The translations under genes were made by a program, and so were the position numbers. From Caulobacter segnis (lineage in GTDB: Bacteria > Pseudomonadota > Alphaproteobacteria > Caulobacterales > Caulobacteraceae), in assembly GCF_003243465.1 (NCBI RefSeq), contig NZ_QFQZ01000057.1:1-31721 (forward strand): a stretch of DNA of 31,721 bases, given 5' to 3'. Below the pieces are notes generated by a model. The model searched no databases. It had not been told where the DNA came from and worked only from the letters and a program-made list of their open reading frames with translations. This document shows, one piece after another, positions 7,865 to 15,299 of the stretch. Every line of letters begins with the position of its first letter. Position 1 is the first letter of the stretch.

Positions 7865-9256
7865 TTGCTGGACCTGCGCCGCCGTTCGCTGGTCCGCCGC
7901 CTGATCCTGATCGCCGGGATCTGGACCCTGCTGGTCGTCGTGATCGCCGGGGTCTTCCTGACCGCCCAGTTTCGCGGCGCGGCGATCCGGCGGTTCGACC
8001 AGTCGCTGGCGGTGCTGACCGACGACCTCTATGCGGGCTCGACGGTCGAGGGGGGCGTGCTTAAGGCGCCGTTCCTGACCGACATCCGCGCCACGCGCGC
8101 CTATTCCGGCCGCTACTGGGTGATCCTCGACAAGTCGCCGGACGGCGCCATGCGGCCGATCGAGCGCTCGCGTTCGCTGTTCGACAGCGACCTGATGCTG
8201 TCGTCGGCCCAGATCGACAAGCTGGACGCCGCGCCGGGCAAGACCCAGTACTTCGACATGCGCGGTCCCCAGGACAAGCCGCTGCGCGCCGCCGCCATCC
8301 TGACCCGCCTGCCGGGCTATCCCGATCCGGTGGTGTTCCTGGCGGCCGAGGACCGCTCGCCGATCGACGACGACGCCGACCGCTTTGCCCGCATCACCGC
8401 CTTCGCCCTCTTGATCCTGGGCGGCGGCCTGATCCTGGCGGTGGTGGTGCAGGTCCGCTTTGGCCTGCAGCCGCTGTTCCGCCTGCGCCGCGAGGTGGCG
8501 TCGGTCCGCCGCGGCAAGGCCGAGCGGGTCGAGGGCGTCTATCCGGAAGAGCTCGAGCCCTTGGCGGGCGAACTGAACGCTCTGCTGGCGCACAACCAGG
8601 AAGTCGTCGAGCGCCAGCGCACCCACGTCGGCAACCTGGCCCACGCCCTGAAGACGCCAATCTCGGTGATGCTGACCGAGGCCTCCCAGCAGCCCGGCCA
8701 GCTGGCCGAGGTGGTCGAGCGCCAGGCCCAGACCATGCGCGAGCAGGTCGACCACCACCTGCGCCGGGCCCGCGCCGCCGCCCGCTCCCAGACCAGCGGC
8801 GAGCGCACGCCGGTCGAGCCGATCCTGGACGAGCTGGCCGTCACCCTGGAGCGCATCTTCCAGGACAAGGCTGACGGGCGAGGCATCGAGATCGACTGGC
8901 GCTGTCCCGAGGACCTAGCCTTCCAGGGCGAGAAGCAGGACCTGCTGGAGCTGGTCGGCAATGTCATGGAGAACGCCGGCAAGTGGTGTCGCGGCAAGAT
9001 CCGCGTCGACGCCTCGCCGTCGGGCGAGGCGCGGATGATCGTGACCGTCGACGACGATGGTCCCGGCCTGCCGCCGCAGGAGCGCGCCCAGGCCCTCAAG
9101 CGCGGCCAGAGGCTGGACGAGAACGCGCCCGGCTCGGGCCTTGGCCTGTCGATCGTCGACGAGCTGGCGCGGGCCTATGGTGGCTCGGTGCAGCTTGGTG
9201 AATCCCCGATCGGCGGATTGCGGGTCACGCTGGACCTGCCGCGCGCCGAAACCTGA
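7865..9256 (+). CDS. PhoQ/FeuQ-like sensor histidine kinase
   Basis: A 463-aa inner-membrane sensor kinase and cognate partner of the preceding regulator. Seen: TM1 at 13-35 (LILIAGIWTLLVVVIAGVFL), a periplasmic sensor of about 140 residues, TM2 at 177-198, a HAMP-like linker, then the dimerisation helix with phospho-His H260 in LAHALKTPISVMLTEA, the N box ELVGNVMENAGKW, G1 DDDGPGLP and G2 GSGLGLSIVDEL. The LAHALKTP form of the H box is characteristic of PhoQ/FeuQ-type kinases. The start is TTG at 7865, 3 bases after the regulator stop, preceded by GGGGAAGAGG (7844-7853); MLDLRRRSLVRRL gives the expected positively charged N-terminus before TM1. The sensed signal cannot be read from the sequence; the PepSY neighbour suggests a periplasmic one. 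Confidence 0.93.
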   Translation: MLDLRRRSLVRRLILIAGIWTLLVVVIAGVFLTAQFRGAAIRRFDQSLAVLTDDLYAGSTVEGGVLKAPFLTDIRATRAYSGRYWVILDKSPDGAMRPIERSRSLFDSDLMLSSAQIDKLDAAPGKTQYFDMRGPQDKPLRAAAILTRLPGYPDPVVFLAAEDRSPIDDDADRFARITAFALLILGGGLILAVVVQVRFGLQPLFRLRREVASVRRGKAERVEGVYPEELEPLAGELNALLAHNQEVVERQRTHVGNLAHALKTPISVMLTEASQQPGQLAEVVERQAQTMREQVDHHLRRARAAARSQTSGERTPVEPILDELAVTLERIFQDKADGRGIEIDWRCPEDLAFQGEKQDLLELVGNVMENAGKWCRGKIRVDASPSGEARMIVTVDDDGPGLPPQERAQALKRGQRLDENAPGSGLGLSIVDELARAYGGSVQLGESPIGGLRVTLDLPRAET

Positions 9257-9359
9257 CGGATCTGGACCGCCTAGAACGCCGGCTTAGGAGGCCCCAAAGC
9301 GCGGCCAAACCGTTTGCGTCCCTGGGTTACAGGTTCGGGGCCGCACAGGTTGAAAGAGC

Positions 9360-9383
9360 GATTTCCACCGCGTTTCGGAAATC
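9360..9383. promoter_or_regulatory. Perfect dyad upstream of the 9446 gene
   Basis: GATTTCC (9360-9366) and GGAAATC (9377-9383) are perfect 7-base inverted arms separated by 10 bases. A second, weaker pair TAACC (9386-9390) / GGTTA (9404-9408) follows. They sit 62-86 bases before the ATG at 9446 in a 189-base gap and could bind a dimeric regulator. No known consensus was recognised. Confidence 0.3.
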
Positions 9384-9445
9384 CTTAACCCCGATCCGAA
9401 CATGGTTACGCAACGGTCGGCGGCAAGGCGCCGACACGGGGAGCC

Positions 9446-10777
9446 ATGGCCGCTATCGCCGCCCATAAACTGCAGCTGATCCGGACGCTGGTCGAGACCG
9501 CGCCCGACAAGGCGCTGCGCAGCCTGGAGCTGGCCCTGGCGGGCGCCGGCGCGCAGAGCGCCTTTGCGCCGGTGCGCGAGCTGGTCGACGAAGAGACCGC
9601 CAATCGATTCGTCCGGAACAACGTGCTCGCGCCCATCGTGCCGCTGTGCGCCGTGCGCGAGGACGGCGCGATCGTCTTTCCGCCGCCGGTGCTGTCGCGC
9701 GTCTGGCGGGCTCTGCGCGCCATCGCCCCGCGCGAGGCCCAGGAGGCGGCGGCCAAGTGCAATCCCTTTGACCTCGCGCAGGGCGCGCCGCCGGTCTTCG
9801 ACGAGTTGTGCAAGATCGCCGCGGCGGCGCTTCGCGATCCGGAGACCGCGGCCTTCGACAGCGTGCGCTCGCTTTGCGATCCCGAAGAGCTGGCCATGTG
9901 CCTGCAGCTTTCGCCGATCGTCCGCACCTGCCTCCCGAAGCTCTCCGAATGGGTCAGCCGGATGTCGGACGACCGCGCCGCGGCCGCGCGGCTGGCCTAT
10001 AGCGACGCGTGCCGGATCCGCGAGGACGCCGGCCCGCTGCTGCTGGACATCCTGTCGGCCCACCTGCCGGATGAATGGCGCATCCTGCGGGTGATCTCGG
10101 CCGTGATGGACCGGCCCAGCGATCGCTACCTGGCCTCGTCGGAGGTCAAGAGCCTGGGCGAGCGCTTCCTGGCCGACATCGAGGCCTCGATCGCCTTTGT
10201 CGAGACCTTCGACTTCGGCGGCGGCGAGGCCATGGGCCGCGCGGCCGCCCAGCACGCCCAGAAGGTCCAGCTGCAGATCGTCGAGTTCCAACAGTCGGTC
10301 GACCTGAACAAGGACGGTCCGTGGGGGCGGCGGGTGGCGCGCTTCAAGCAAGCCATGGCCAAGGCCTGCGAAACCCGGATGGACCAGATCGAGCGGGAGC
10401 TGGGCAAAGCGTTGCCGACCCGGCCGATCTCGATGCTGGCAAAGAAAGGCTCGCGCGGCGTCGCCAAGCTGGTGGAGGCGCCGGAGGAGGCGGTGCTGGA
10501 CCGCGCGCGCGGCGGCCTGGCCTTCATCGCCGACCTGCGGCCCTGCGCCGACAAGGCCGGCTATGGCAGCAGCCGCAACAAGTTCCTAGAGAAGCTGAAC
10601 GCCTATCTCGATCCCTACATCGAGGATGTGCTGCACGTGGCCCGCACGGGCGACGGCGGCGATCCGGCGATCGCCATGGACTATCTGAACCTCGCCGCCA
10701 GCTTCATCGCTTACACCCGCGACGACAAGACCGCCGAGATCGTCCGCCGCCGCGCGGCCGCCGCGATCGCGGCTTGA
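9446..10777 (+). CDS. Conserved hypothetical helical protein
   Basis: A 443-aa cytoplasmic-looking protein whose family I do not recognise. Seen: almost entirely alpha-helical, Ala/Leu/Arg/Glu-rich sequence with no signal peptide, transmembrane segment or obvious catalytic motif. The N-terminal part (about 1-200) reads like a helical-repeat array (LVETAPDKALRSLELALAGA, then ELVDEETANRFVRNNVLAPI); the middle and C-terminal parts (270-430) contain long amphipathic helices that might pair. The ATG at 9446 has GGGGAG 6 bases upstream (9437-9442). It is monocistronic, with a family 2 repeat after its stop. Base composition is like the core genes, so it is probably a vertically inherited lineage protein. 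A scaffold or adaptor role is possible but unsupported. Confidence 0.75.
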   Translation: MAAIAAHKLQLIRTLVETAPDKALRSLELALAGAGAQSAFAPVRELVDEETANRFVRNNVLAPIVPLCAVREDGAIVFPPPVLSRVWRALRAIAPREAQEAAAKCNPFDLAQGAPPVFDELCKIAAAALRDPETAAFDSVRSLCDPEELAMCLQLSPIVRTCLPKLSEWVSRMSDDRAAAARLAYSDACRIREDAGPLLLDILSAHLPDEWRILRVISAVMDRPSDRYLASSEVKSLGERFLADIEASIAFVETFDFGGGEAMGRAAAQHAQKVQLQIVEFQQSVDLNKDGPWGRRVARFKQAMAKACETRMDQIERELGKALPTRPISMLAKKGSRGVAKLVEAPEEAVLDRARGGLAFIADLRPCADKAGYGSSRNKFLEKLNAYLDPYIEDVLHVARTGDGGDPAIAMDYLNLAASFIAYTRDDKTAEIVRRRAAAAIAA

Positions 10778-10782
10778 TCAAC

Positions 10783-10882
10783 TGTCATCCCGGCCAAGCG
10801 CGCAGCGCGGCGAGCCGGGACCGCCGCAAGCGCGGCGTTTTCCGAGGTCCCGGGTCTCCGCTGCGCTGCGCCCGGGATGACA
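10783..10882. repeat. Family 2 hairpin-armed repeat, copy 1
   Basis: A 100-bp element with TGTCATCCCGG at 10783-10793 and its exact inverse CCGGGATGACA at 10872-10882. Inside each arm is a further GC stem: GAGCCGGGACC on the left and GGTCCCGGGTCTCC on the right. GGTTTTT follows at 10883-10889, so on the + strand this copy could also end transcription after the 9446 gene. It shares ends and architecture with the copy at 27283-27397. Confidence 0.85.
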
Positions 10883-10952
10883 GGTTTTTGTGCGCCCCCT
10901 TAAGCGCTTTTCCCACTAACGGACGGCGTCAGAACAAGCTAACACGCCCACC

Positions 10953-12056
10953 ATGATCGCATTCTGGATCGCCGCGACCGGGTTGTCGGCCGTGACCGCT
11001 GGATTGGTGCTGCGCGGGGCCGCGCGGGCCCGGCCCGTGGACGACGGCCAGGCCCGCCTGGAACCCCACCGTCGCCGCCTGGCCGAGGTCGAGCGCCTGG
11101 CCGCTGACGGCCTTTTGGCTCAGGACGAACTGAAGGCCGCCCGCGCCGAGGCGGGACGCGCCCTGCTGACGGCCGCCGACCAGACCGAGGCTTGGGCGCG
11201 CGGCGGCGTCGGAGCGCGCAAGGCGGTGGTCGCCATCGCCGGCGCGGCCTGCGTGGCCGGCGTCGGGGTCTATGTGTGGCTCGGCCACCCAGAGCTGCCC
11301 GACCAGCCCTATCTGAAGCGCGTCGCCGAGTGGAAGGCCGCCGATCCCTCGACCCTGGAGCCGGCCAAGATCGCCGCCGTGCTGGAAGGCGTCGCCGCCG
11401 AGCGCCCGAACGACGCCGAACCGCTGGTCTTCCTGGCCAAGGCCCGCGCCGCCGCCGGCGACATGGCGGGCGCCGAGCAGGCCCTGCGCAAGGCCGTGGA
11501 CCGCGCCCCGAACCGCGCCGACATCTGGAGCCTGCTGGGCGAGACCTTCGTCATCGAGGCGAAAGGCGACATCGGCGCCGACGCCAAGCTGGCCTTCAAT
11601 CGCGCCGTGAAGGCCGACCCGAAGGACCTGCGCGCCCGCTACTATCTGGGCCGGGCCCGCATCGCCGAGGGCGACGTGGCCGGCGGCGTCGGCGACTGGC
11701 GCGCGCTGCTGAATAGCCTGGCTCCCGACGATCCGGCCCGCACGGCCCTGGGCCGCGAGATCGCCGAGGTCGAGGCCGCCGGCGGCCTGCCCTCGGTTCA
11801 GCCGACCGCGTCCGAGAACCCGCAGGTGCAGGGCATGATCGCCGGCATGGTCGAGGGCCTGGCCGCGCGTCTGGCTCAATCGCCCGACGATCCCGACGGT
11901 TGGGTGCGCCTGGTCCGCGCCTACGCCGTGCTGGGCGAGAGCGCCAAGCGCGACGCGGCGCTGGCGACGGCGACCGCCCGCTTCAAGGACCAGCCCAAGG
12001 TGCTGGCCGCCCTGCGCCAGGCCGCTGACACGCCCCCGCAAAAGATCGCGAAATGA
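10953..12056 (+). CDS. ccmI: Cytochrome c maturation protein CcmI (CycH)
   Basis: A 367-aa membrane chaperone that holds apocytochrome c for haem ligation by CcmF/CcmH. Seen: TM1 at 2-22, a short cytoplasmic loop with the typical LAEVERLAADGLLAQDELKAAR, TM2 at 88-109 (AVVAIAGAACVAGVGVYVWL), then a periplasmic domain with TPR repeats (about 135-270: EPLVFLAKARAAAGDMAGAE, DIWSLLGETF, LRARYYLGRARIAEGD) and a further TPR-like segment (DGWVRLVRAYAVLG). It is the first gene of ccmIEFH; its stop overlaps the ccmE start as ATGA (12053-12056). The start ATG at 10953 gives a short N-terminus before TM1, as usual. Confidence 0.93.
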   Translation: MIAFWIAATGLSAVTAGLVLRGAARARPVDDGQARLEPHRRRLAEVERLAADGLLAQDELKAARAEAGRALLTAADQTEAWARGGVGARKAVVAIAGAACVAGVGVYVWLGHPELPDQPYLKRVAEWKAADPSTLEPAKIAAVLEGVAAERPNDAEPLVFLAKARAAAGDMAGAEQALRKAVDRAPNRADIWSLLGETFVIEAKGDIGADAKLAFNRAVKADPKDLRARYYLGRARIAEGDVAGGVGDWRALLNSLAPDDPARTALGREIAEVEAAGGLPSVQPTASENPQVQGMIAGMVEGLAARLAQSPDDPDGWVRLVRAYAVLGESAKRDAALATATARFKDQPKVLAALRQAADTPPQKIAK

Positions 12057-12556
12057 GCTTCTGGCCGAAATCCCGCAAGGCGCGTCGCCGCCTGACCGTC
12101 CTGCTGGCCGTCGCGCCGGTCCTGGCCCTGGCCGTCGGCCTGGCGCTCTACGGCATGCGCGACAGCATCTCGCTGTTCTACACCCCCGCCCAGGCCCAGG
12201 AGGCCCACGTCAAGCCGGGCCGCAAGGTGCAGCTGGGCGGCCTCGTCCAGCACGGCAGCGTGGTCAAGCACCCCGGCGGCGACGTCGAGTTCGTGGTCGC
12301 CGACCAGAAGGCGAGCGCGAAGGTCGTGTTCCACGGCGACCTGCCCGACCTGTTCCGCGAGGGCCAAGGGATCGTCGCCGAGGGAACGTTCAACGACAAG
12401 GGCGTCTTCGTCGCCAAGCAGGTGCTGGCCAAGCACGACGAGCGCTACATGCCGCGCGACGTGGCCAAGGCGCTGAAGAAGCAGGGCGAGTGGCGCGGCG
12501 AAGGGGCCGGCGCGCCGGCCTATGACGCCTCGACCTACGGGAAGCCCGCTCAATGA
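12053..12556 (+). CDS. ccmE: Haem chaperone CcmE (CycJ)
   Basis: A 167-aa periplasm-facing haem chaperone that receives haem from CcmABCD and passes it to the CcmFH ligase. Seen: a basic N-terminus (WPKSRKARRR), one membrane anchor at 14-33, an OB-fold (KVQLGGLVQHGSV, DVEFVVADQ, VVFHGDLPDLFREGQGIVAEGTF) and the haem-binding H128-x3-Y132 in AKHDERYMP. Length is normal (about 150-165). The start overlaps ccmI by 4 bases and the end overlaps ccmF by 4 bases (ATGA at both), so translation is coupled. ccmABCDG, also needed for the pathway, are not in the window, which is usual in alphaproteobacteria. Confidence 0.96.
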   Translation: MSFWPKSRKARRRLTVLLAVAPVLALAVGLALYGMRDSISLFYTPAQAQEAHVKPGRKVQLGGLVQHGSVVKHPGGDVEFVVADQKASAKVVFHGDLPDLFREGQGIVAEGTFNDKGVFVAKQVLAKHDERYMPRDVAKALKKQGEWRGEGAGAPAYDASTYGKPAQ

Positions 12557-14535
12557 TCACCGAGCTTGGCGCATTCGCCCTCGTCCTGGCGCTGACCCTG
12601 TCCGTCGCCCAGACCGGCCTGTCGGCGATGGGCGGCGCGCGGCGCTCCGTGGTGCTGGCCGGCGCGGGACGCGGCGCGGCCGTCGCGACGTTCCTGTCCG
12701 TGGCCGTCGCCTTCGCCTGCCTGATCCACGCCTTCGTGGTGTCGGACTTCTCGGTCGCCAATGTCGCGGCCAATTCGCATACGGCCAAGCCGATGCTCTA
12801 CAAGGTGGCCGGCGCCTGGGGCAGCCACGAGGGCTCGATGCTGCTGTGGTGCCTGGTGCTGACCGGCTACGGCGCGGCCATGGCCTTCTTCGGCGACAGC
12901 CTGCCGCCGCGCCTGCGGTCCTACGCCATCGCCATCCAGGGCGCCCTGGGCGTGCTGTTCCTGGCCTACACGGTCTTCGCCTCGAACCCGATGGAGCGGC
13001 TGCTGGAGGTTCCGGTCGAGGGGCGCTCGCTCAATCCGCTGCTGCAGGACCCGGCGCTGGCCTTCCACCCGCCGTTCCTCTACGCCGGCTATGTCGGCTT
13101 CTCGGTGGTCTATTCGCTGTCGCTGGCGGCGCTGATCGAGGGCCGCATCGACGCGGCCTGGGCCCGCTGGGTGCGGCCCTGGACCCTGGCGGCCTGGAGC
13201 CTGCTGACCGTCGGCATCACGCTGGGCGCCTTCTGGGCCTATTACGAGCTGGGCTGGGGCGGCTGGTGGTTCTGGGACCCGGTCGAGAACGCCAGCTTCA
13301 TGCCCTGGCTGATCGGCGCGGCCCTGTTGCACTCGGCCATCGTCACCGAAAAGCGCGGCGCCCTGCCGGGCTGGACGGCGTTCCTGGCCCTGGCGGCCTT
13401 CACCTTCTCGATGCTGGGCGCGTTCCTGGTGCGCTCGGGCGTGCTGACCAGCGTCCACGCCTTCGCCGTCGATCCGACGCGCGGCGTGCTGCTGCTGATC
13501 ATGATGGGCGTCGCGGCCGGCGCGGGCTTCCTGCTGTTCGCCCTGCGCGCGCCCAGCCTGGACCCCGGCGGCCAGTTCCGCACGATCAGCCGCGAGAGCG
13601 CGATCGTGCTCAACAACATCCTGCTGTCGACCGCGACGGCGGTGGTGCTGCTGGGCACCCTGTTTCCGCTAATCCGCGAGGCCCTGGACGGCGAAGCCGT
13701 TTCGGTCGGCGCGCCGTTCTTCAACCTGACCTTCGTGCCGCTGATGATCCTGGCCTTCGCGGTGCTGCCCGCTGGCCCGCTGCTGGCCTGGAAGCGCGGC
13801 GACGCCGGCGGCGTCGCGCGCAAGCTGTGGGTCGTCCTCGCCGCCGCCGTCGTGCTGGGCCTGATCGCCTACGCGCTCGTCCAGCCGCGCAAGGCCTTGG
13901 CCAGCGGCGGCCTGGTCGTCGGCTTCTGGCTGATCGGCGGCGCGCTGCTGGAGCTCTCCGAGCGCCTGAAGCTGTTCCGCGCCCCCGCCGCCGAAAGCGC
14001 CCGCCGCGCCCGCGGCCTGCCGCGTGGCGCCTGGGGCACGACCCTGGCCCATGCCGGGCTTGGCCTCTTCGTGCTGGGCGCGTCGTTCGAGACTGCCTGG
14101 CGCGTCGAGGCGGCCCAGGCGCTGAGCCTCAACGGAAGCCAGCCGCTGGGCGCCTACACCCTGACCCTGAAGCAGGTCGGCACGGTCGAGGGCCCCAACT
14201 ACCTGGCCGAGCGCGGCGTCGTGGACGTCGTCGACAAGGCCGGACGCCTGGTCTGCCGCGCCACCCCCGAGCGCCGCTTCTACCCCACGGGCGGCCAGAC
14301 CACCTCGGAGGTCTCGATCTGCCCGAGCCTGCTGAACGACGTCTACGTGGTGATGGGCGAGCGCCGGGCGGGCGAGGGCGGCAAGCCGGCCTGGCTGATC
14401 CGCGCCTATGTGAACCCGTGGGTGCGGCTGATCTTCCTGGGACCGCTGCTGATGGCGATCGGCGGCGTGGTCTCGCTGTCGGACCGCCGCGTGCGGCTGG
14501 GCGTGGGCCGCCGGGCGCAGGAGGCGGTGTCGTGA
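12553..14535 (+). CDS. ccmF: Haem lyase subunit CcmF (CycK)
   Basis: A 660-aa polytopic membrane protein, the core of the cytochrome c haem ligase. Seen: about 15 hydrophobic segments; the conserved NSHTAKPMLYKVAGAWGSHEGSMLLW region (74-99); FHPPFLYAGY at 171-180; and the haem-handling WWD motif at 234-249 (GWGGWWFWDPVENASF). A large periplasmic loop (about 530-620) precedes the last TM helix. Length matches the family (640-670). It overlaps ccmE by ATGA and ccmH by GTGA. No internal disruption is visible. Confidence 0.97.
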   Translation: MITELGAFALVLALTLSVAQTGLSAMGGARRSVVLAGAGRGAAVATFLSVAVAFACLIHAFVVSDFSVANVAANSHTAKPMLYKVAGAWGSHEGSMLLWCLVLTGYGAAMAFFGDSLPPRLRSYAIAIQGALGVLFLAYTVFASNPMERLLEVPVEGRSLNPLLQDPALAFHPPFLYAGYVGFSVVYSLSLAALIEGRIDAAWARWVRPWTLAAWSLLTVGITLGAFWAYYELGWGGWWFWDPVENASFMPWLIGAALLHSAIVTEKRGALPGWTAFLALAAFTFSMLGAFLVRSGVLTSVHAFAVDPTRGVLLLIMMGVAAGAGFLLFALRAPSLDPGGQFRTISRESAIVLNNILLSTATAVVLLGTLFPLIREALDGEAVSVGAPFFNLTFVPLMILAFAVLPAGPLLAWKRGDAGGVARKLWVVLAAAVVLGLIAYALVQPRKALASGGLVVGFWLIGGALLELSERLKLFRAPAAESARRARGLPRGAWGTTLAHAGLGLFVLGASFETAWRVEAAQALSLNGSQPLGAYTLTLKQVGTVEGPNYLAERGVVDVVDKAGRLVCRATPERRFYPTGGQTTSEVSICPSLLNDVYVVMGERRAGEGGKPAWLIRAYVNPWVRLIFLGPLLMAIGGVVSLSDRRVRLGVGRRAQEAVS

Positions 14536-15125
14536 GGGGCAAGCGTTTTCACCTTCCTCCCCCTCTGGGGGAGGGGGACCGCCGAACGGCGGTGGAGGGG
14601 GTCTTTCGCGCCGCGCTCCGGCTGATCACTCGCCCCCTCCGGGCCGTTGGCCCTCCTCCCCCAAAGGGGGAAGAAGGCCGTCTGCGTGCGTTCGCCGTCG
14701 CCCTCTGCGCCATCGCCCTGACGGCCGGCGCGTCCGAACCGTCCGAGCGTCTGGCCGACCCGGCGCAGGAAGCCCACGCGCGGGCCCTTTTCCGGGAAGT
14801 CCGCTGCCTGGTCTGCCAGAACGAGTCGATCGACGACTCCGAAGCCCAGCTGGCCGGCGACCTGCGGCGGATTGTCCGTGAGCAGGTCAAGGCCGGGCGC
14901 AGCGACCGCGAGATCCGCGCCTTCCTGGTCGAGCGCTATGGCGAGTTCGTGCTGCTCAAGCCGCCGTTCTCGGCCGGCAACGCCGTGCTGTGGCTGGCGC
15001 CGGTGGGCATCCTGCTGATCGGCGGCGTGCTGATGATCGGCCTGCTGCGCCGCCGCGACGCGGCCGAGGGCGAGCTTTCGCAGGACGAGGAAGAGCGCCT
15101 GAAGCGACTGCTTCAAGACGATTGA
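14532..15125 (+). CDS. ccmH: Cytochrome c maturation protein CcmH (CycL) with repeat-encoded N-terminal insertion
   Basis: A periplasmic thiol protein that reduces the apocytochrome CxxCH disulfide before haem ligation. Seen: the redox motif C92-L-V-C95 in RCLVCQNESI, the helical domain (AQLAGDLRRIVREQV, then RYGEFVLLKPPF), a C-terminal TM at about 156-177 and an acidic cytoplasmic tail. The start is GTG at 14532, overlapping the ccmF stop as GTGA like the other junctions of this operon. From there the protein is 197 aa, about 40 longer than usual, because a 120-bp family 1 repeat (14554-14673) lies in frame and encodes residues 8-47, before the signal-like hydrophobic core LRAFAVALCAIALTAGA (51-67). 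An alternative GTG at 14592 inside the repeat would give a shorter product. Function is probably kept, but export efficiency could be affected. Confidence 0.9.
   Translation: MRGKRFHLPPPLGEGDRRTAVEGVFRAALRLITRPLRAVGPPPPKGEEGRLRAFAVALCAIALTAGASEPSERLADPAQEAHARALFREVRCLVCQNESIDDSEAQLAGDLRRIVREQVKAGRSDREIRAFLVERYGEFVLLKPPFSAGNAVLWLAPVGILLIGGVLMIGLLRRRDAAEGELSQDEEERLKRLLQDD
14554..14673. repeat. Family 1 palindromic repeat inside the ccmH reading frame
   Basis: A full 120-bp copy. The left hairpin is TCCCCCTCTGGGGGAG; the middle has GGTGGAGGGGG pairing with CGCCCCCTCC; the right hairpin is TCCTCCCCCAAAGGGGG. The length is exactly 40 codons, with no stop in the ccmH frame. It shares both ends and order of elements with the copies at 19204-19317 and 28034-28139. 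Confidence 0.88.
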
Positions 15126-15264
15126 CACGATTGCGCCGAAAAGGAGCCGCAAGAAGCGCTTGTCGGGGCGTCAAGAGTCGGTCGAGGGCCATTGCACCTT
15201 TTGCGCGCGCGACTAGGTTCTTTGACGAGAGGACCGCGCCGACGCGGGTTTGAGACATAAGGGA

Positions 15265-15283
15265 CCGCGCGTGAGACGCGCGG
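15265..15283 (+). promoter_or_regulatory. Leader hairpin upstream of degP
   Basis: CCGCGCG (15265-15271) and CGCGCGG (15277-15283) form a perfect 7-bp GC stem with a TGAGA loop, ending directly before the GTGAGGA ribosome site (15284-15290) of degP. Such a hairpin next to the ribosome site could tune translation, for example with temperature. The role is inferred. Confidence 0.35.
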
Positions 15284-15299
15284 GTGAGGAAAGACGAGA

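Noticed and set aside
7079..8758. Long antisense frame opposite the regulator and kinase
   Set aside because: Low-complexity Gln/Arg/Gly composition with no motif; shadow of the two-component genes.
9385..9408. CtrA-type TTAA-N7-TTAA box upstream of the 9446 gene
   Set aside because: Only the first TTAA is present; the second half at the right spacing reads CCGA.
12522..14531. Open frame overlapping ccmF and running into ccmH
   Set aside because: It only reflects GC bias in the +1 frame; ccmF is certain in the other frame, and the real ccmH part begins at 14532.
15193..15221. Housekeeping promoter (TTGCAC ... TAGGTT) before degP
   Set aside because: The -35 is partial, the -10 does not fit the Caulobacter consensus, and the spacing is off.
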